Below are positions 1 through 8,872 of a stretch of 31,412 nucleotides of DNA, in pieces. A program made the position numbers and the translations under genes. The notes beneath the pieces are model-generated. The model worked only from the letters and a program-made list of their open reading frames with translations. It did no database searches and had not been told where the DNA came from. Position 1 is the first letter of the stretch. Each line of letters opens with the position of its first letter. Origin of the DNA: JAXGYX01 sp964487355 (GTDB lineage Bacteria; Bacillota; Clostridia; Saccharofermentanales; Fastidiosipilaceae); NCBI GenBank assembly GCA_964487355.1, contig CAZAPS010000019.1, positions 1-31,412 on the forward strand, written 5' to 3'.

Positions 1-59
1 CCTTCTTCATTCTGCTGCTGCGCGAGCGCCGCATTGTGGCGCGCCGGCTGATGTTTTGA
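1..59 (+). CDS. C-terminal end of an unidentified membrane protein (partial)
   Basis: An open frame enters from the left edge (first full codon at position 3) and stops at TGA 57-59. It encodes the last 18 residues, FFILLLRERRIVARRLMF. A hydrophobic run followed by a basic tail looks like the cytoplasmic end of a final transmembrane helix, but this is too little to name a family. The stop overlaps a possible TTG start of the next gene, so the two are probably co-transcribed. Confidence 0.5.
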   Translation, partial: FFILLLRERRIVARRLMF

Positions 60-2188
60 CAAACGACAGAGCGACTACCGAGGACTCTGTGAGTGCGACA
101 ATGTCCGGTAAAGAGAAAAAACTTGTACATTCTGGTGCAAACGAAGAAGAAATCTATAATGATGAGGACTGGTATGGTGGTCAGGAAAGTGATCGAGATA
201 CTGAAATCGACGCTACCGATTTGGCCGCCGACTCAAAAGCACGTAAATCGGGCAATCCTCTTATTCAGCCGGAGACGGATTATGTGTATTATGACTCCGA
301 TAATTATTATGGAGGAGAAAGAGGTGAGCTGACGAACGCTCCCCAACGAGATGAGTGGTCTGACGAGTCTTTTGACGAGGTTTATGACGAGGCAAAAGAC
401 AGTCTGTTTGTGGAACCGGACTCCGAGCAACGCCGCCGTTGGCCGGCGGTTGTCGTAACGGTTTTTTTGGTTGCTGTTGTTGGTTTTCTGGCTTATTACT
501 TTTTGAGCCATCAGCCGAGTGCTTTGAGTGCGTCCGAGCAGCTGGCAAAGGTGATCAAGGCTGATGACAATCAAAAGATTTTAGATGTTTTACAGGCGCA
601 CGCGCCGGATGATGAAGCGTCCAAAGCGAGGATCAATGAGTTTCCGGAGCTGAACAACACAAATTTGAAACCGTTCTTTGAATTGTTAAAAGATGATAAT
701 TATAAGAGTGAATTATTAACTGAACTGGAAGCGAAGAGAAATTCGGACATAATTCTTGTGCCCGGACAGGACGAGGCCGCAGAATCGCTCTATCTGAGTG
801 GTTATGGTATCAATCTTGTGACGGCGGCCGCTCCGGTGACCATCACTTCACCGGTTTTAAGCCAGCCGATTGAGTTGTCGGTTCCCGGATCGACCGAGCT
901 CATGCCTTTATATCCGGGCGAGTACAGTTTTACTTTCTCTTATCCGTCTGGTGACAACAATCAATCGACGACACACGAAATCCGACTGGCTTGGAATGAT
1001 CCAAATATCAAAGACGGTATTTATGTTTTGAACACGTCTACCGATGTCGTCCAAGTAAAACTGGCTGACGAATATTCCGACGCGACAATATTGATTGATG
1101 GCAAATCGATCGACAAGACAGTACGGGAAGTGCTGGATGAGGGTGGGATTTTAGGATCGTTCACTAAGGGATCCTCAATCGCGCTGTTATTGAAAATTAA
1201 TGAAGATGTGATTAAATCCGACCCGATTATCTTGAAGTCAGACGATCAGGAGCTTAATTTTGTTTTCCCTGACGCCGAGTATGCCAACACAAGCGCGCTA
1301 GACGCCAAGGTATATCACGACGGAGTGCTGTCCGGATTGCTTTCAGACTATGCCGGCAAAGGATTCATTATTGGCAAAAAAGGCAGCGGGGTGAAATATG
1401 AAGTTCTGGTTGACGGTGAGGACGTCCAGCTGAGCGCCACGACGACCGGCACCACGAGCTTGGACGCTGACGTCACTTCATCTTCGGACAGCCCGGATAC
1501 TTCCGTGGACAGCACGGAAGACGTGTCCACGTCGACACAGCGGTCCACCACTCGTTCGGGTGAAGAGGTCGCGACATCGGTGACGACGAAGGCTCCGGCG
1601 ACCACGACAAAAGCGCCGGCGACCACGACTAAAGCGCCGGTGGCCACGACCAAGGCTTCGACAACCACAACGACCACCGTGGGCACCACCGAAAAATCAT
1701 TGGCGAACTACTACACCAGCGCGGAGATTGAGAACGCCAAGAACGGCAAACTGAGTGAAAAGATGAAACAGGATATCCTGGCTTCTGTTGGCTCGTTTGT
1801 GCGCCAAGACGCCGTCGCGACAAAAAATTACAATATTAATGAATACACCACTTTGGCCAATCCACAACTTGGCAGACATCGAGACTGGCTTGCGGAGTTG
1901 AAGACCTCAAACACAGTACATACATTCATGCCTGTGCAGTCTGCGATTTGGAATCCCAGTTGGCATTCCAGCTATGCGTCTGATGGAAAAATCTATGCGC
2001 GGGTGACCCAGACCTACTATTACAACATCACCACAGTGAAGGATGGTGTCACCATTCGCACGAACGAGGCTCACGGAGATAATTGGACTCACAAATTATA
2101 TTTTGATGTGTCACGAGGCAAATGGATGATTTACGATAATGCGGAGGTGTCCGGCGACTGTGATGATGTCGATCGTTACGGTTATTGA
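56..2188 (+). CDS. TcaA/YvbJ-like membrane-anchored protein with Thr-rich linker
   Basis: Single-pass membrane protein, 710 residues from TTG 56. In that numbering there is a very acidic N-terminal cytoplasmic part (1-125) with the motif D-x-D-x-Y-GG occurring twice (around 36-42 and 80-87), an RRR stop-transfer, and one TM helix (about 130-150). An extracellular part follows, resembling the TcaA/YvbJ family: a helical segment just after the membrane, then beta-rich repeats. Next come a Ser/Thr-rich linker with KAPATTT heptads, and a C-terminal domain (about 550-700) resembling the NTF2-like domain that ends TcaA proteins. The zinc ribbon that usually starts TcaA is absent and replaced by the acidic region. 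The start is uncertain: TTG 56 overlaps the upstream stop, GTG 89 has GAGG at 80-83, and ATG 101 is also in frame. TcaA-family proteins are linked to the cell envelope and glycopeptide response; a role here is inference. Confidence 0.6.
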   Translation: MTNDRATTEDSVSATMSGKEKKLVHSGANEEEIYNDEDWYGGQESDRDTEIDATDLAADSKARKSGNPLIQPETDYVYYDSDNYYGGERGELTNAPQRDEWSDESFDEVYDEAKDSLFVEPDSEQRRRWPAVVVTVFLVAVVGFLAYYFLSHQPSALSASEQLAKVIKADDNQKILDVLQAHAPDDEASKARINEFPELNNTNLKPFFELLKDDNYKSELLTELEAKRNSDIILVPGQDEAAESLYLSGYGINLVTAAAPVTITSPVLSQPIELSVPGSTELMPLYPGEYSFTFSYPSGDNNQSTTHEIRLAWNDPNIKDGIYVLNTSTDVVQVKLADEYSDATILIDGKSIDKTVREVLDEGGILGSFTKGSSIALLLKINEDVIKSDPIILKSDDQELNFVFPDAEYANTSALDAKVYHDGVLSGLLSDYAGKGFIIGKKGSGVKYEVLVDGEDVQLSATTTGTTSLDADVTSSSDSPDTSVDSTEDVSTSTQRSTTRSGEEVATSVTTKAPATTTKAPATTTKAPVATTKASTTTTTTVGTTEKSLANYYTSAEIENAKNGKLSEKMKQDILASVGSFVRQDAVATKNYNINEYTTLANPQLGRHRDWLAELKTSNTVHTFMPVQSAIWNPSWHSSYASDGKIYARVTQTYYYNITTVKDGVTIRTNEAHGDNWTHKLYFDVSRGKWMIYDNAEVSGDCDDVDRYGY
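1589..1672 (+). repeat. In-frame 21-bp tandem repeats encoding KAPATTT-type heptads
   Basis: Three 21-bp units (1589-1609, 1610-1630, 1631-1651) plus a degenerate fourth lie in the reading frame of the TcaA-like gene. They encode KAPATTT, KAPATTT, KAPVATT and KASTTTT. The Thr/Pro-rich composition suggests an extended, possibly glycosylated extracellular linker before the C-terminal domain. Repeat number is likely to vary between strains. Confidence 0.8.
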
Positions 2189-2199
2189 TTAAAGGTAAA

Positions 2200-3393
2200 A
2201 TGAAGAATTTATTAGTCAGATTGTTTATTAGCGAGCCGGATCAGACTTCTGATCCGGTTGTTCGTTCCGAGTATGGCAGTTTAAGTGCGATTGTCGGTAT
2301 CGTCGTCAATATTCTTCTGGTGATTGGTAAAGGAGTGATTGGCTTGTTGACCAACAGCATCGCCATTGTAGGTGACGCGGTCAATAATCTTTCTGACTGT
2401 GGGACGTCCATTGTCTCTCTGATCAGCGTGAAGATTTCAAAACGCCCGGCTGACAAAAATCATCCGTTTGGCCATGCGCGGGCTGAATACATTGGCTCCA
2501 CGATCGTCTCTGTCGCGATCATTTCGATCGGCGTTGAATTGTTTCGGACCTCGGTCGCCAAAATTATTAATCCCCAGACAACCACTTTTAATCTGTGGGT
2601 TGTCGTCGTGCTGCTTCTCTCGATAGTTGTCAAGCTCTGGTTGTTCCTTTTCAATCGCTCACTGGGAAATTTAATTGATTCCACAGTATTAAAAGCAGTG
2701 TCAACCGACAGCTTGAATGATGTGTTGGCGACATCCGTTGTCTTGATCTCCGCTGTGATCTCTCACCTTACCCGCCTGGAGCTGGATGCTTATATGGGCA
2801 TCGTCGTGGCGGCGTTTGTTGTCTATTCAGGAGTTGACATTCTAAAAGAGATGCTGAGTCAACTAATGGGCCCGGCTCCGTCGTCTGAAATAAGCGGAGG
2901 CATCGAAACGTTTATCCTGCAATACGATGGTGTGATAGGAATTCATGACTTGGTTGTCCATGACTATGGTCCGGGAAAAGTATTCGCCTCTGTGCATGTG
3001 GAGGTCGACGCCGCCGAGGATGTGTTGAAAAGCCACGATATGATCGATATTGTGGAAAGAGAGATTTTGGATGAACTGGGCATTCAGCTGGTGATCCACA
3101 TGGATCCGATCGTGTTGGACGATCCATATGTAAATCGTCTTTATGAAACGACCGCCGACGTTTTGAGAGAGTATGACGACGCCCTTGAATTTCACGATTT
3201 TCGAGTCATGAAAGGGAAGACTCACAGCAATCTGATATTTGATGTGGTTGTGCCTCCCTGTTACCACACGGCGGACGATGAGATTCGAAAAATATTACAA
3301 TCAATGATTCGCGAAAAAACAGGAGAGACCATCTTTGTCGTGCTGACTGTGGACCGCTCCTATATTGCCAGACACATTGGCAGAATGCGTTGA
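2200..3393 (+). CDS. Cation diffusion facilitator transporter with duplicated C-terminal domain
   Basis: CDF-family divalent metal/proton antiporter in the cytoplasmic membrane, 397 residues from ATG 2200, which has AAAGGT at 2191-2196. An in-frame TTG at 2185 overlaps the upstream stop but has no ribosome site. TM helices fill about residues 27-215. The TM2 motif GDAVNNLSD and TM5 motif TDSLNDVL place N62/D66 and D170/D174 at the YiiP-type transport site. The Asp/Asn-rich, His-free pattern fits Mn- or Fe-type CDFs better than zinc exporters (inference). After the first cytoplasmic dimerisation domain (about 230-305) a second, similar ~85-residue segment follows. This explains the length, against about 300 residues for a simple CDF. 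It probably shares a transcript with the TcaA-like gene. Confidence 0.85.
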   Translation: MKNLLVRLFISEPDQTSDPVVRSEYGSLSAIVGIVVNILLVIGKGVIGLLTNSIAIVGDAVNNLSDCGTSIVSLISVKISKRPADKNHPFGHARAEYIGSTIVSVAIISIGVELFRTSVAKIINPQTTTFNLWVVVVLLLSIVVKLWLFLFNRSLGNLIDSTVLKAVSTDSLNDVLATSVVLISAVISHLTRLELDAYMGIVVAAFVVYSGVDILKEMLSQLMGPAPSSEISGGIETFILQYDGVIGIHDLVVHDYGPGKVFASVHVEVDAAEDVLKSHDMIDIVEREILDELGIQLVIHMDPIVLDDPYVNRLYETTADVLREYDDALEFHDFRVMKGKTHSNLIFDVVVPPCYHTADDEIRKILQSMIREKTGETIFVVLTVDRSYIARHIGRMR

Positions 3394-3545
3394 GTCATCG
3401 TCCTCATTTTGACTGTAAAGAAAATCACCTGACTCACTCTCGTTCTCGAGTGTTTGTCCGGGTGGTCTTGGCGTTCTTCTTTATATATAGATAAAAATGG
3501 GGTAACATAATCTTCATGAGTGAATGTTTAGAGAGGAACCCAAAT

Positions 3546-4553
3546 ATGAATCATTCCGTTATTCCCGCCGGATATAGATCCGCTTTGGATTTGTATGAAA
3601 CCCAGCTGGCGATCGGTTTAATTAAAAACACATTTCAACAGAACTTGTCTGACGCCTTGAATCTCAAGCGGGTGTCCGCCCCATTGTTTGTCGACCCGAC
3701 AAGTGGATTGAACGACAATCTGAGTGGCGTCGAGCGTCCGGTCAGTTTTGATATTCCTGCCACAGGCGGAGACGGTGAAGTGGTTCATTCGCTGGCTCAA
3801 TGGAAACGTTTGGCGCTGTACCGCTATGGTTTTCACCTGGGAGAAGGGATCTACACGGACATGAACGCGATCCGACGTGATGAAGTGCTGGATAACATTC
3901 ATTCGATCTATGTGGATCAGTGGGACTGGGAAAAAGCGATAAGCAGAGAAGATCGGACCATCGATTATCTAAAGCAAACTGTGCAAGACATCGTCGATTG
4001 CATCTATCAATCATCTTTCATGGTTCGGTGGAAATTTCATCAGATTCCGGTTGTGGTGGATCGCGAAATCGCGTTTATCACCTCACAGGAATTAGAAGAT
4101 CTTTATCCTTCACTGACCCCAAAAGAGCGTGAACATCGGTTTGTTAGAGAGCACCACACGACTTTTCTGTTGCAGATCGGTGGGAAACTGCGTTCCGGGC
4201 AACCGCATGATAGCCGTGCGCCGGACTACGACGATTGGCAGTTGAATGGCGACCTGCTGATGTACAACCCGATACTGGACGACGCGTTGGAATTGTCTTC
4301 AATGGGTATTCGTGTGGACGCCGAGGCGCTGGACCATCAGTTGAATCTTGCCGATTGCAATGAACGCCGAAAACTACCGTTTCATCAGATGCTGTTGGAG
4401 GATATTTTGCCTCTCTCCATTGGTGGCGGAATTGGGCAGTCCCGTCTGTGCATGCTGTTGCTGGGCAAGGCGCACATCGGTGAGGTGCAATCTTCACTGT
4501 GGGATCAGGAAACTACCAACCTTTGTCAAGAAAATCAAGTTCGACTTCTTTGA
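3546..4553 (+). CDS. asnA: Aspartate-ammonia ligase (asparagine synthetase A)
   Basis: Makes asparagine from aspartate, ammonia and ATP; cytoplasmic class II-synthetase-like enzyme. The product is 335 residues from ATG 3546, close to the ~330 of E. coli AsnA. Family signatures are easy to read: QDNLSG-like NDNLSG, VVHSLAQWKR, EGIYTDMNAIR, VDQWDWE, SQELEDLYP, RAPDYDDW, ELSSMGIRVD and the C-terminal GGGIGQSRLCMLLL. ATG 3546 is chosen because GAGAGG (3531-3536) lies 9 bases upstream and homologues start about there. An earlier in-frame ATG at 3516 has only a distant GGGG. The 152-base upstream gap is AT-rich near its end, but I could not define a promoter or T-box there. Confidence 0.95.
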   Translation: MNHSVIPAGYRSALDLYETQLAIGLIKNTFQQNLSDALNLKRVSAPLFVDPTSGLNDNLSGVERPVSFDIPATGGDGEVVHSLAQWKRLALYRYGFHLGEGIYTDMNAIRRDEVLDNIHSIYVDQWDWEKAISREDRTIDYLKQTVQDIVDCIYQSSFMVRWKFHQIPVVVDREIAFITSQELEDLYPSLTPKEREHRFVREHHTTFLLQIGGKLRSGQPHDSRAPDYDDWQLNGDLLMYNPILDDALELSSMGIRVDAEALDHQLNLADCNERRKLPFHQMLLEDILPLSIGGGIGQSRLCMLLLGKAHIGEVQSSLWDQETTNLCQENQVRLL

Positions 4554-4662
4554 CATACAAGGTACATTCGAGATCCGTCCGGGTAGTTTGAGTGAGCCAT
4601 TGAGTGGTCGTGCATAAGTGCGGGGTTGGGTGAATTACATGCGAAAGCCACGAGGAGAAATT

Positions 4663-6192
4663 ATGGATTGTCGTGCCCCGAAAAATGGTTGTATGTTTCA
4701 ATACTTTGAATGGTATTTGCCTGATACCGGAGATTTGTGGAAGCAGTTGACTCAAGACGCCCAGAGTTTGTCTGAAAAAGGTGTGACGGCCGTCTGGATT
4801 CCACCGGCCTATAAAGCGATTAAAACCGAGGATGTCGGTTATGGCGTGTACGATCTTTTTGATTTGGGTGAATTTGATCAAAAAGGCGCCGTGCGGACAA
4901 AATACGGCACAAAAGAAGAGTTGATCCAAGCGATTGACACCCTCCATAAATTTCAAATCGAAGTCTACGCGGACACGGTCCTGAATCACAAAGCGGGAGC
5001 GGACTTTACCGAAGCGTGTCACGCAGTCGAAGTGAATCCGCAAAATCGTGAAGAGGAGATCGCGCAGGCCAGAGAGATAGATGCCTGGACGGGCTTTACT
5101 TTTCCGGGAAGAAACAAGAAATACTCCGAATTTGTCTGGAACTGGTATCACTTCACGGGTGTGGATTTTGACAATCGAACCGGTGAACAGGGGATCTATC
5201 GAATCCTGGGCGAGGGGAAATATTGGTCGGAAGACACGTCCGATGAACTGGGCAACTATGATTATTTGATGTATGCCGACATCGATCATAGCCACCCGGA
5301 TGTTGTGCGGGAATTGTTGAACTGGGCGGACTGGTTCATAGAGGAACTGAGCATCGACGGCATGAGACTTGACGCGGTGAAGCATATCAGCGCGTCGTTT
5401 ATGCATAGATTGGTCAGCCATATAAAAAGCAAACACAAAGATTTTTATTTTGTCGGCGAGTACTGGCAGGATAATTTAAAGACGACCTCGGAGTATTTGG
5501 AGGAGACGGAATACTCTGTTGATTTATTTGATGTCGCGCTGCACTATAATTTTATGGACGCGGGCAACAATCCGGATTCATACGATCTGCGCAAGGTGTT
5601 TGACGGCACTCAAGTCCAGAATAATCCCACACACGCGGTTACCTTTGTGGACAATCATGACAGCCAACCGGGTCAGTCGTTGGAGTCTCATGTACCTGAT
5701 AATTTTAAGGAAAGCGCTTATGCCCTGATTTTGTTGCGCAAAGACGGCTATCCTTGTGTTTTTTACGGGGACTACTATGGTTCCGCCGGAGACGATCAGC
5801 CAACCCCCTCATACAAAGAAGTTTTGGACAAGATGCTGCTGGTCCGACGGCACTACGCATATGGTACACAACTTGACTATTTTGCAGATGAGGATGTGAT
5901 CGGCTGGGTTCGCGAAGGTGACCGCAATCATCCGGAAGGCATGGCGGTCGTGATGACGCTGCGCGATGAGGATCAGTCGCTGCGCATGAATGTCGGCACA
6001 GCCGCGGCCGGCACGATGTTCGCTGATTTTCTGGGCAATCATGACGCGAAAATACTGATTGATGAAGAAGGATTCGCGGATTTTCCAGTACATGCCGGTA
6101 GAGTTTCTTGCTGGTTGCAAGATGGCTTGCCGCTGGACGATTTTGTGTTGGACGATGTTGAACCGGTTGATGAAGAAACAAAAAACAGTTAG
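4663..6192 (+). CDS. Cytoplasmic alpha-amylase (GH13)
   Basis: Endo-acting alpha-1,4-glucan hydrolase of the intracellular AmyA type (GH13 subfamily 5-like). It has no signal peptide, so it should act on glycogen or imported maltodextrins. The product is 509 residues, close to the ~495 of E. coli AmyA. ATG 4663 has GAGGAGA at 4652-4658; the open frame extends upstream to 4618 without a better start. The (beta/alpha)8 motifs are DTVLNHK (104-110), GMRLDAVKH with nucleophile D237, VGEYW with acid/base E266, and FVDNHDSQ with D333. The N-terminal MFQYFEWYLP is characteristic. It lies 109 bases after asnA; TTGACA at 4550-4555 might be a -35 box, but no good -10 follows. A strong bidirectional terminator follows the gene. 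Confidence 0.93.
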   Translation: MDCRAPKNGCMFQYFEWYLPDTGDLWKQLTQDAQSLSEKGVTAVWIPPAYKAIKTEDVGYGVYDLFDLGEFDQKGAVRTKYGTKEELIQAIDTLHKFQIEVYADTVLNHKAGADFTEACHAVEVNPQNREEEIAQAREIDAWTGFTFPGRNKKYSEFVWNWYHFTGVDFDNRTGEQGIYRILGEGKYWSEDTSDELGNYDYLMYADIDHSHPDVVRELLNWADWFIEELSIDGMRLDAVKHISASFMHRLVSHIKSKHKDFYFVGEYWQDNLKTTSEYLEETEYSVDLFDVALHYNFMDAGNNPDSYDLRKVFDGTQVQNNPTHAVTFVDNHDSQPGQSLESHVPDNFKESAYALILLRKDGYPCVFYGDYYGSAGDDQPTPSYKEVLDKMLLVRRHYAYGTQLDYFADEDVIGWVREGDRNHPEGMAVVMTLRDEDQSLRMNVGTAAAGTMFADFLGNHDAKILIDEEGFADFPVHAGRVSCWLQDGLPLDDFVLDDVEPVDEETKNS

Positions 6193-6254
6193 AACAAACC
6201 GCTTTAATTTGGCGACACACATATTCCGCAGCGGACGCGCGTCCACCATAAACA

Positions 6255-6286
6255 AAAAGGCTTCGATCTCGAGATCGAGGCCTTTT
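6255..6286. terminator. Bidirectional terminator between amylase and polyamine genes
   Basis: Near-perfect palindrome: arm 6255-6270 (AAAAGGCTTCGATCTC) and arm 6271-6286, 16 pairs with a single G-U. It begins with A's and ends with T's, so it can act as an intrinsic terminator on both strands. It sits between the convergent amylase and carboxynorspermidine decarboxylase genes. Confidence 0.85.
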
Positions 6287-6338
6287 CAGTTAAGTTTTGA
6301 ATCATTAGCTGGGAGGTTGACCGCGCTCAATGTTGCGA

Positions 6339-7568
6339 TCACAGTCTCGATCTAAAGTCCTCAAAGCCAAAGTCACGAACGAGCCTTAGGCCGTCTTTCT
6401 TTCCATATGTCATTATGGATGGCAGTGGCATTCCGTTGAAGGTGTTGTTCTTCACCATGGTGTAGAGCGCCATGTCAAAAAATATCAGGCGATCTCCCGG
6501 CCTGACAGGCTCATCGAACGAATAGTCTCCGACAATGTCACCGGCCAAACAGGTACAGCTACTGAGACGGTAAGTATGAGGCTTGACATTGGGCCCGTCC
6601 GCGTCAAAGAATTGTTTGCCATCTTTGGTTTGGAGCACGACTTTGGGTCGGTACGGCATCGCCAGCACATCCGGCATATGGCATTCGGCCGAAGCGTCCA
6701 GAATCAATGTCTCAATTGCGTTGTTGACGCTGTCCATTACCTCAGCGACCAAGAAGCCGGTGTTCAGCACCACGGCCTCTCCGGGTTCAAGATAAACCTG
6801 AACATCATATTTATTTTGCGCATGTTCTATTGTACGCAGCAGTAGAGGCAAATTGTATCGTTGGTCGGTGATATGATGTCCGCCGCCCATGTTCAACCAT
6901 TTCATCTGCGGTAACCAGTCACCAAATTTTTGCTCGACGACGGTCAATGTGTCACTGAGGTCTTCGGCTCCCTGTTCGCATAGTGTGTGAAAATGAAGCC
7001 CGTCGATGCCGTCCAATTCCTCCGGCCTAAAATTATCCAAAGTCGCGCCCAGGCGCGAACCCGGGCCGCATGGATCGTAAAGCGGTGTGTCCTGGGTGGA
7101 GTGTTCCGGGTTGACGCGCATGCCGACTGAGGGTGGTGAAGGATGACTCACCAGAGTGCCCTTATGTCTTTGCCATTGATCAAACGAATTGAAGACCATA
7201 TAGTCGCAGATATCAAGCAGCTCGGGCAGATCAATGGGGCGGTATGCCGGTGTGAAGACATGTGTCTCACCGGGAAAATACGCGGCGCCCAGTTTGGCCT
7301 CATGTAGGCCGCTGGATGTGGTGCCATCCAAAGCGGCCGAGATTTGTGGATAAAGGCTGTACATCGAGAACGCTTTTTGAGCCAGTAGGATTTTCACTCC
7401 GGTTTGGCGTTTGACCTCGGTGAGACGGTTTAGATTCAGTTGCAACAGATCGGTGTCAACCAGATAGCAGGGCGTGGGAACATCGAAGACATCAAAGTTG
7501 ATGTCAGTGGATGTTTTGGTAGGTAGATCGGCCATATTGGTGTTGGTCTGTTTATCTCTTTGATTCAT
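6339..7568 (-). CDS. nspC: Carboxynorspermidine/carboxyspermidine decarboxylase
   Basis: PLP enzyme of the alanine-racemase-fold decarboxylase group. It removes the carboxyl from carboxynorspermidine or carboxyspermidine to give norspermidine or spermidine. The product is 409 residues, the usual size. It has the PLP lysine K65 in KILLAQKAFSMYS, the VPTPCYLVD start, HFHTLCEQ, the GGGHHIT phosphate-loop motif, YLEPGEAVV, and the conserved C-terminal TYRLSSCTCLAGD and FDMALYTMVKNNTFNG. The start codon lies 2 bases after the stop of the upstream synthase gene and lacks its own clear ribosome site, so translation is probably coupled. A second in-frame Met at residue 12 is an alternative start. It is the last gene of the polyamine block. 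Substrate is inferred from the neighbouring synthase. Confidence 0.92.
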   Translation of the reverse strand: MNQRDKQTNTNMADLPTKTSTDINFDVFDVPTPCYLVDTDLLQLNLNRLTEVKRQTGVKILLAQKAFSMYSLYPQISAALDGTTSSGLHEAKLGAAYFPGETHVFTPAYRPIDLPELLDICDYMVFNSFDQWQRHKGTLVSHPSPPSVGMRVNPEHSTQDTPLYDPCGPGSRLGATLDNFRPEELDGIDGLHFHTLCEQGAEDLSDTLTVVEQKFGDWLPQMKWLNMGGGHHITDQRYNLPLLLRTIEHAQNKYDVQVYLEPGEAVVLNTGFLVAEVMDSVNNAIETLILDASAECHMPDVLAMPYRPKVVLQTKDGKQFFDADGPNVKPHTYRLSSCTCLAGDIVGDYSFDEPVRPGDRLIFFDMALYTMVKNNTFNGMPLPSIMTYGKKDGLRLVRDFGFEDFRSRL

Positions 7569-7570
7569 TT

Positions 7571-8770
7571 TTAATCGACCATGTCCGGCGAGAAGCTTTC
7601 GTGCCAGGGCAATCCATTTTTATTTAGTTCTTCCATAAAGGGATCAGGATCGAATTCTTCTATGTTGAACACACCGGGACCCTTCCAAATACCGGTTGCC
7701 AGCATCTTCGCGCCGATCATGGCAGGTACGCCAGTTGTGTACGACACCGCTTGCGATCCGACTTCGCGGTAGCTTTCCTGGTGATCACAGACATTGTAAA
7801 GATAGTAAGTTTTCGGTTTACCGTCCTTCGTGCCGGTAAAGATACAGCCGATGTTGGTTTTGCCAACGGTGCGCGGTCCCAAAGTGGCAGGATCCGGCAA
7901 CAACGCTTTTAAGAACTGAACAGGAACGATCGGTGTGCCATCGAAATCAATCGGATCGATGCCGGTCATGCCGACGTTCTCCAGACATTTAAGATGGGTG
8001 AGATAGCTCTGTGAGAAGGTCATGAAAAACCGGATTCGCTTGACGCCGGGAATGTTGATGGCAAGTGACTCAAGCTCCTCATGATAAAGCAGGTACATGT
8101 CTCGCTCACCAATTTGCGGGAAGTCATATACACGTTTGATGGACAGAGGATCGGTTTGATGAAATTCCCCATTCTCGTAATAGCGACCCGGCGCGGTGAC
8201 TTCGCGTATGTTGATCTCCGGATTGAAATTGGTGGCGAAGGGGTAGCCATGATCGCCGGCGTTGCAATCGAGGATATCGATCGTGTCAATTTGATCAAAG
8301 TGATGCTTGAGCGCATAGGCGCAGAAGACCCCGGTCACACCGGGATCAAATCCCGAGCCAAGCAAGGCGGTGATGCCGGCGTCTTTGTAGCGGTCACGGT
8401 AGGCCCATTGCCATGAGTACTCAAATTTGGCGGTATCCAGCGGTTCGTAGTTCGCTGTGTCAACATAATCCACACCGGCGGCCAGACAGGCGTCCATGAT
8501 GTGGAGATCTTGATAAGGAAGCGCCAGATTCAACACAACATCCGGACCGTATTCTTTTATCAGAGCGGTCAGAGCGGGCACATCGTCAGCGTCAATCTCC
8601 GCGGTCGTGATCAGTGATCCTTTGCCATCCAATTTTGCCTTCAGCGCGTCACATTTTGACTTGGTGCGGCTGGCGATGAGGATCTCTCGAAAAACATCAC
8701 TGTTTTGAACACACTTGTGGGCCGCGACCGAAGCCACTCCACCGGCGCCGATAATCATTATTTTAGTCAT
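7571..8770 (-). CDS. Carboxynorspermidine/carboxyspermidine synthase (saccharopine dehydrogenase family)
   Basis: NAD(P)H-dependent reductive condensation of L-aspartate beta-semialdehyde with a diamine: 1,3-diaminopropane to carboxynorspermidine, or putrescine to carboxyspermidine. The product is 399 residues with an N-terminal Rossmann motif IIGAGGVASV (6-15). Features typical of this family are DTANYEPLDTAKFEYSWQW, LLGSGFDPGVTGVFCAYA, DCNAGDHGYPFATNFNPEINIREV, and the C-terminal GVPAMIGAKM. ATG 8770 has GGAG seven bases upstream. It pairs with the decarboxylase immediately downstream. A 102-base gap separates it from speB; that gap has a 6-bp inverted repeat (CGCGCT/AGCGCG) and may carry an internal signal. 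Since speB supplies putrescine, carboxyspermidine is the likelier product (inference). Confidence 0.92.
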   Translation of the reverse strand: MTKIMIIGAGGVASVAAHKCVQNSDVFREILIASRTKSKCDALKAKLDGKGSLITTAEIDADDVPALTALIKEYGPDVVLNLALPYQDLHIMDACLAAGVDYVDTANYEPLDTAKFEYSWQWAYRDRYKDAGITALLGSGFDPGVTGVFCAYALKHHFDQIDTIDILDCNAGDHGYPFATNFNPEINIREVTAPGRYYENGEFHQTDPLSIKRVYDFPQIGERDMYLLYHEELESLAINIPGVKRIRFFMTFSQSYLTHLKCLENVGMTGIDPIDFDGTPIVPVQFLKALLPDPATLGPRTVGKTNIGCIFTGTKDGKPKTYYLYNVCDHQESYREVGSQAVSYTTGVPAMIGAKMLATGIWKGPGVFNIEEFDPDPFMEELNKNGLPWHESFSPDMVD

Positions 8771-8872
8771 TTTTCACTCCTTCTTTGAACAAAGTCCGCG
8801 CTGTTGAATCAAGCGCGACATGGACGCTATTAGTTTGGTTTGCTTATTTGAGACGGCGATCGACAGACAAAC

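Noticed and set aside
1589..1672. Tandem 21-bp units as a CRISPR or satellite array
   Set aside because: Units are contiguous without spacers, are in frame, and encode a Thr/Pro linker; they are a protein repeat.
3394..3545. T-box or riboswitch upstream of asnA
   Set aside because: The gap is only 152 bases; no T-box consensus, specifier stem or terminator/antiterminator pair is visible, only a weak CACTC/GAGTG hairpin.
4513..5436. Long minus-strand open frame (307 codons) opposite the amylase gene
   Set aside because: The plus strand encodes intact GH13 catalytic motifs with a good ribosome site; the antisense translation has no recognisable family features and is a codon-bias shadow.
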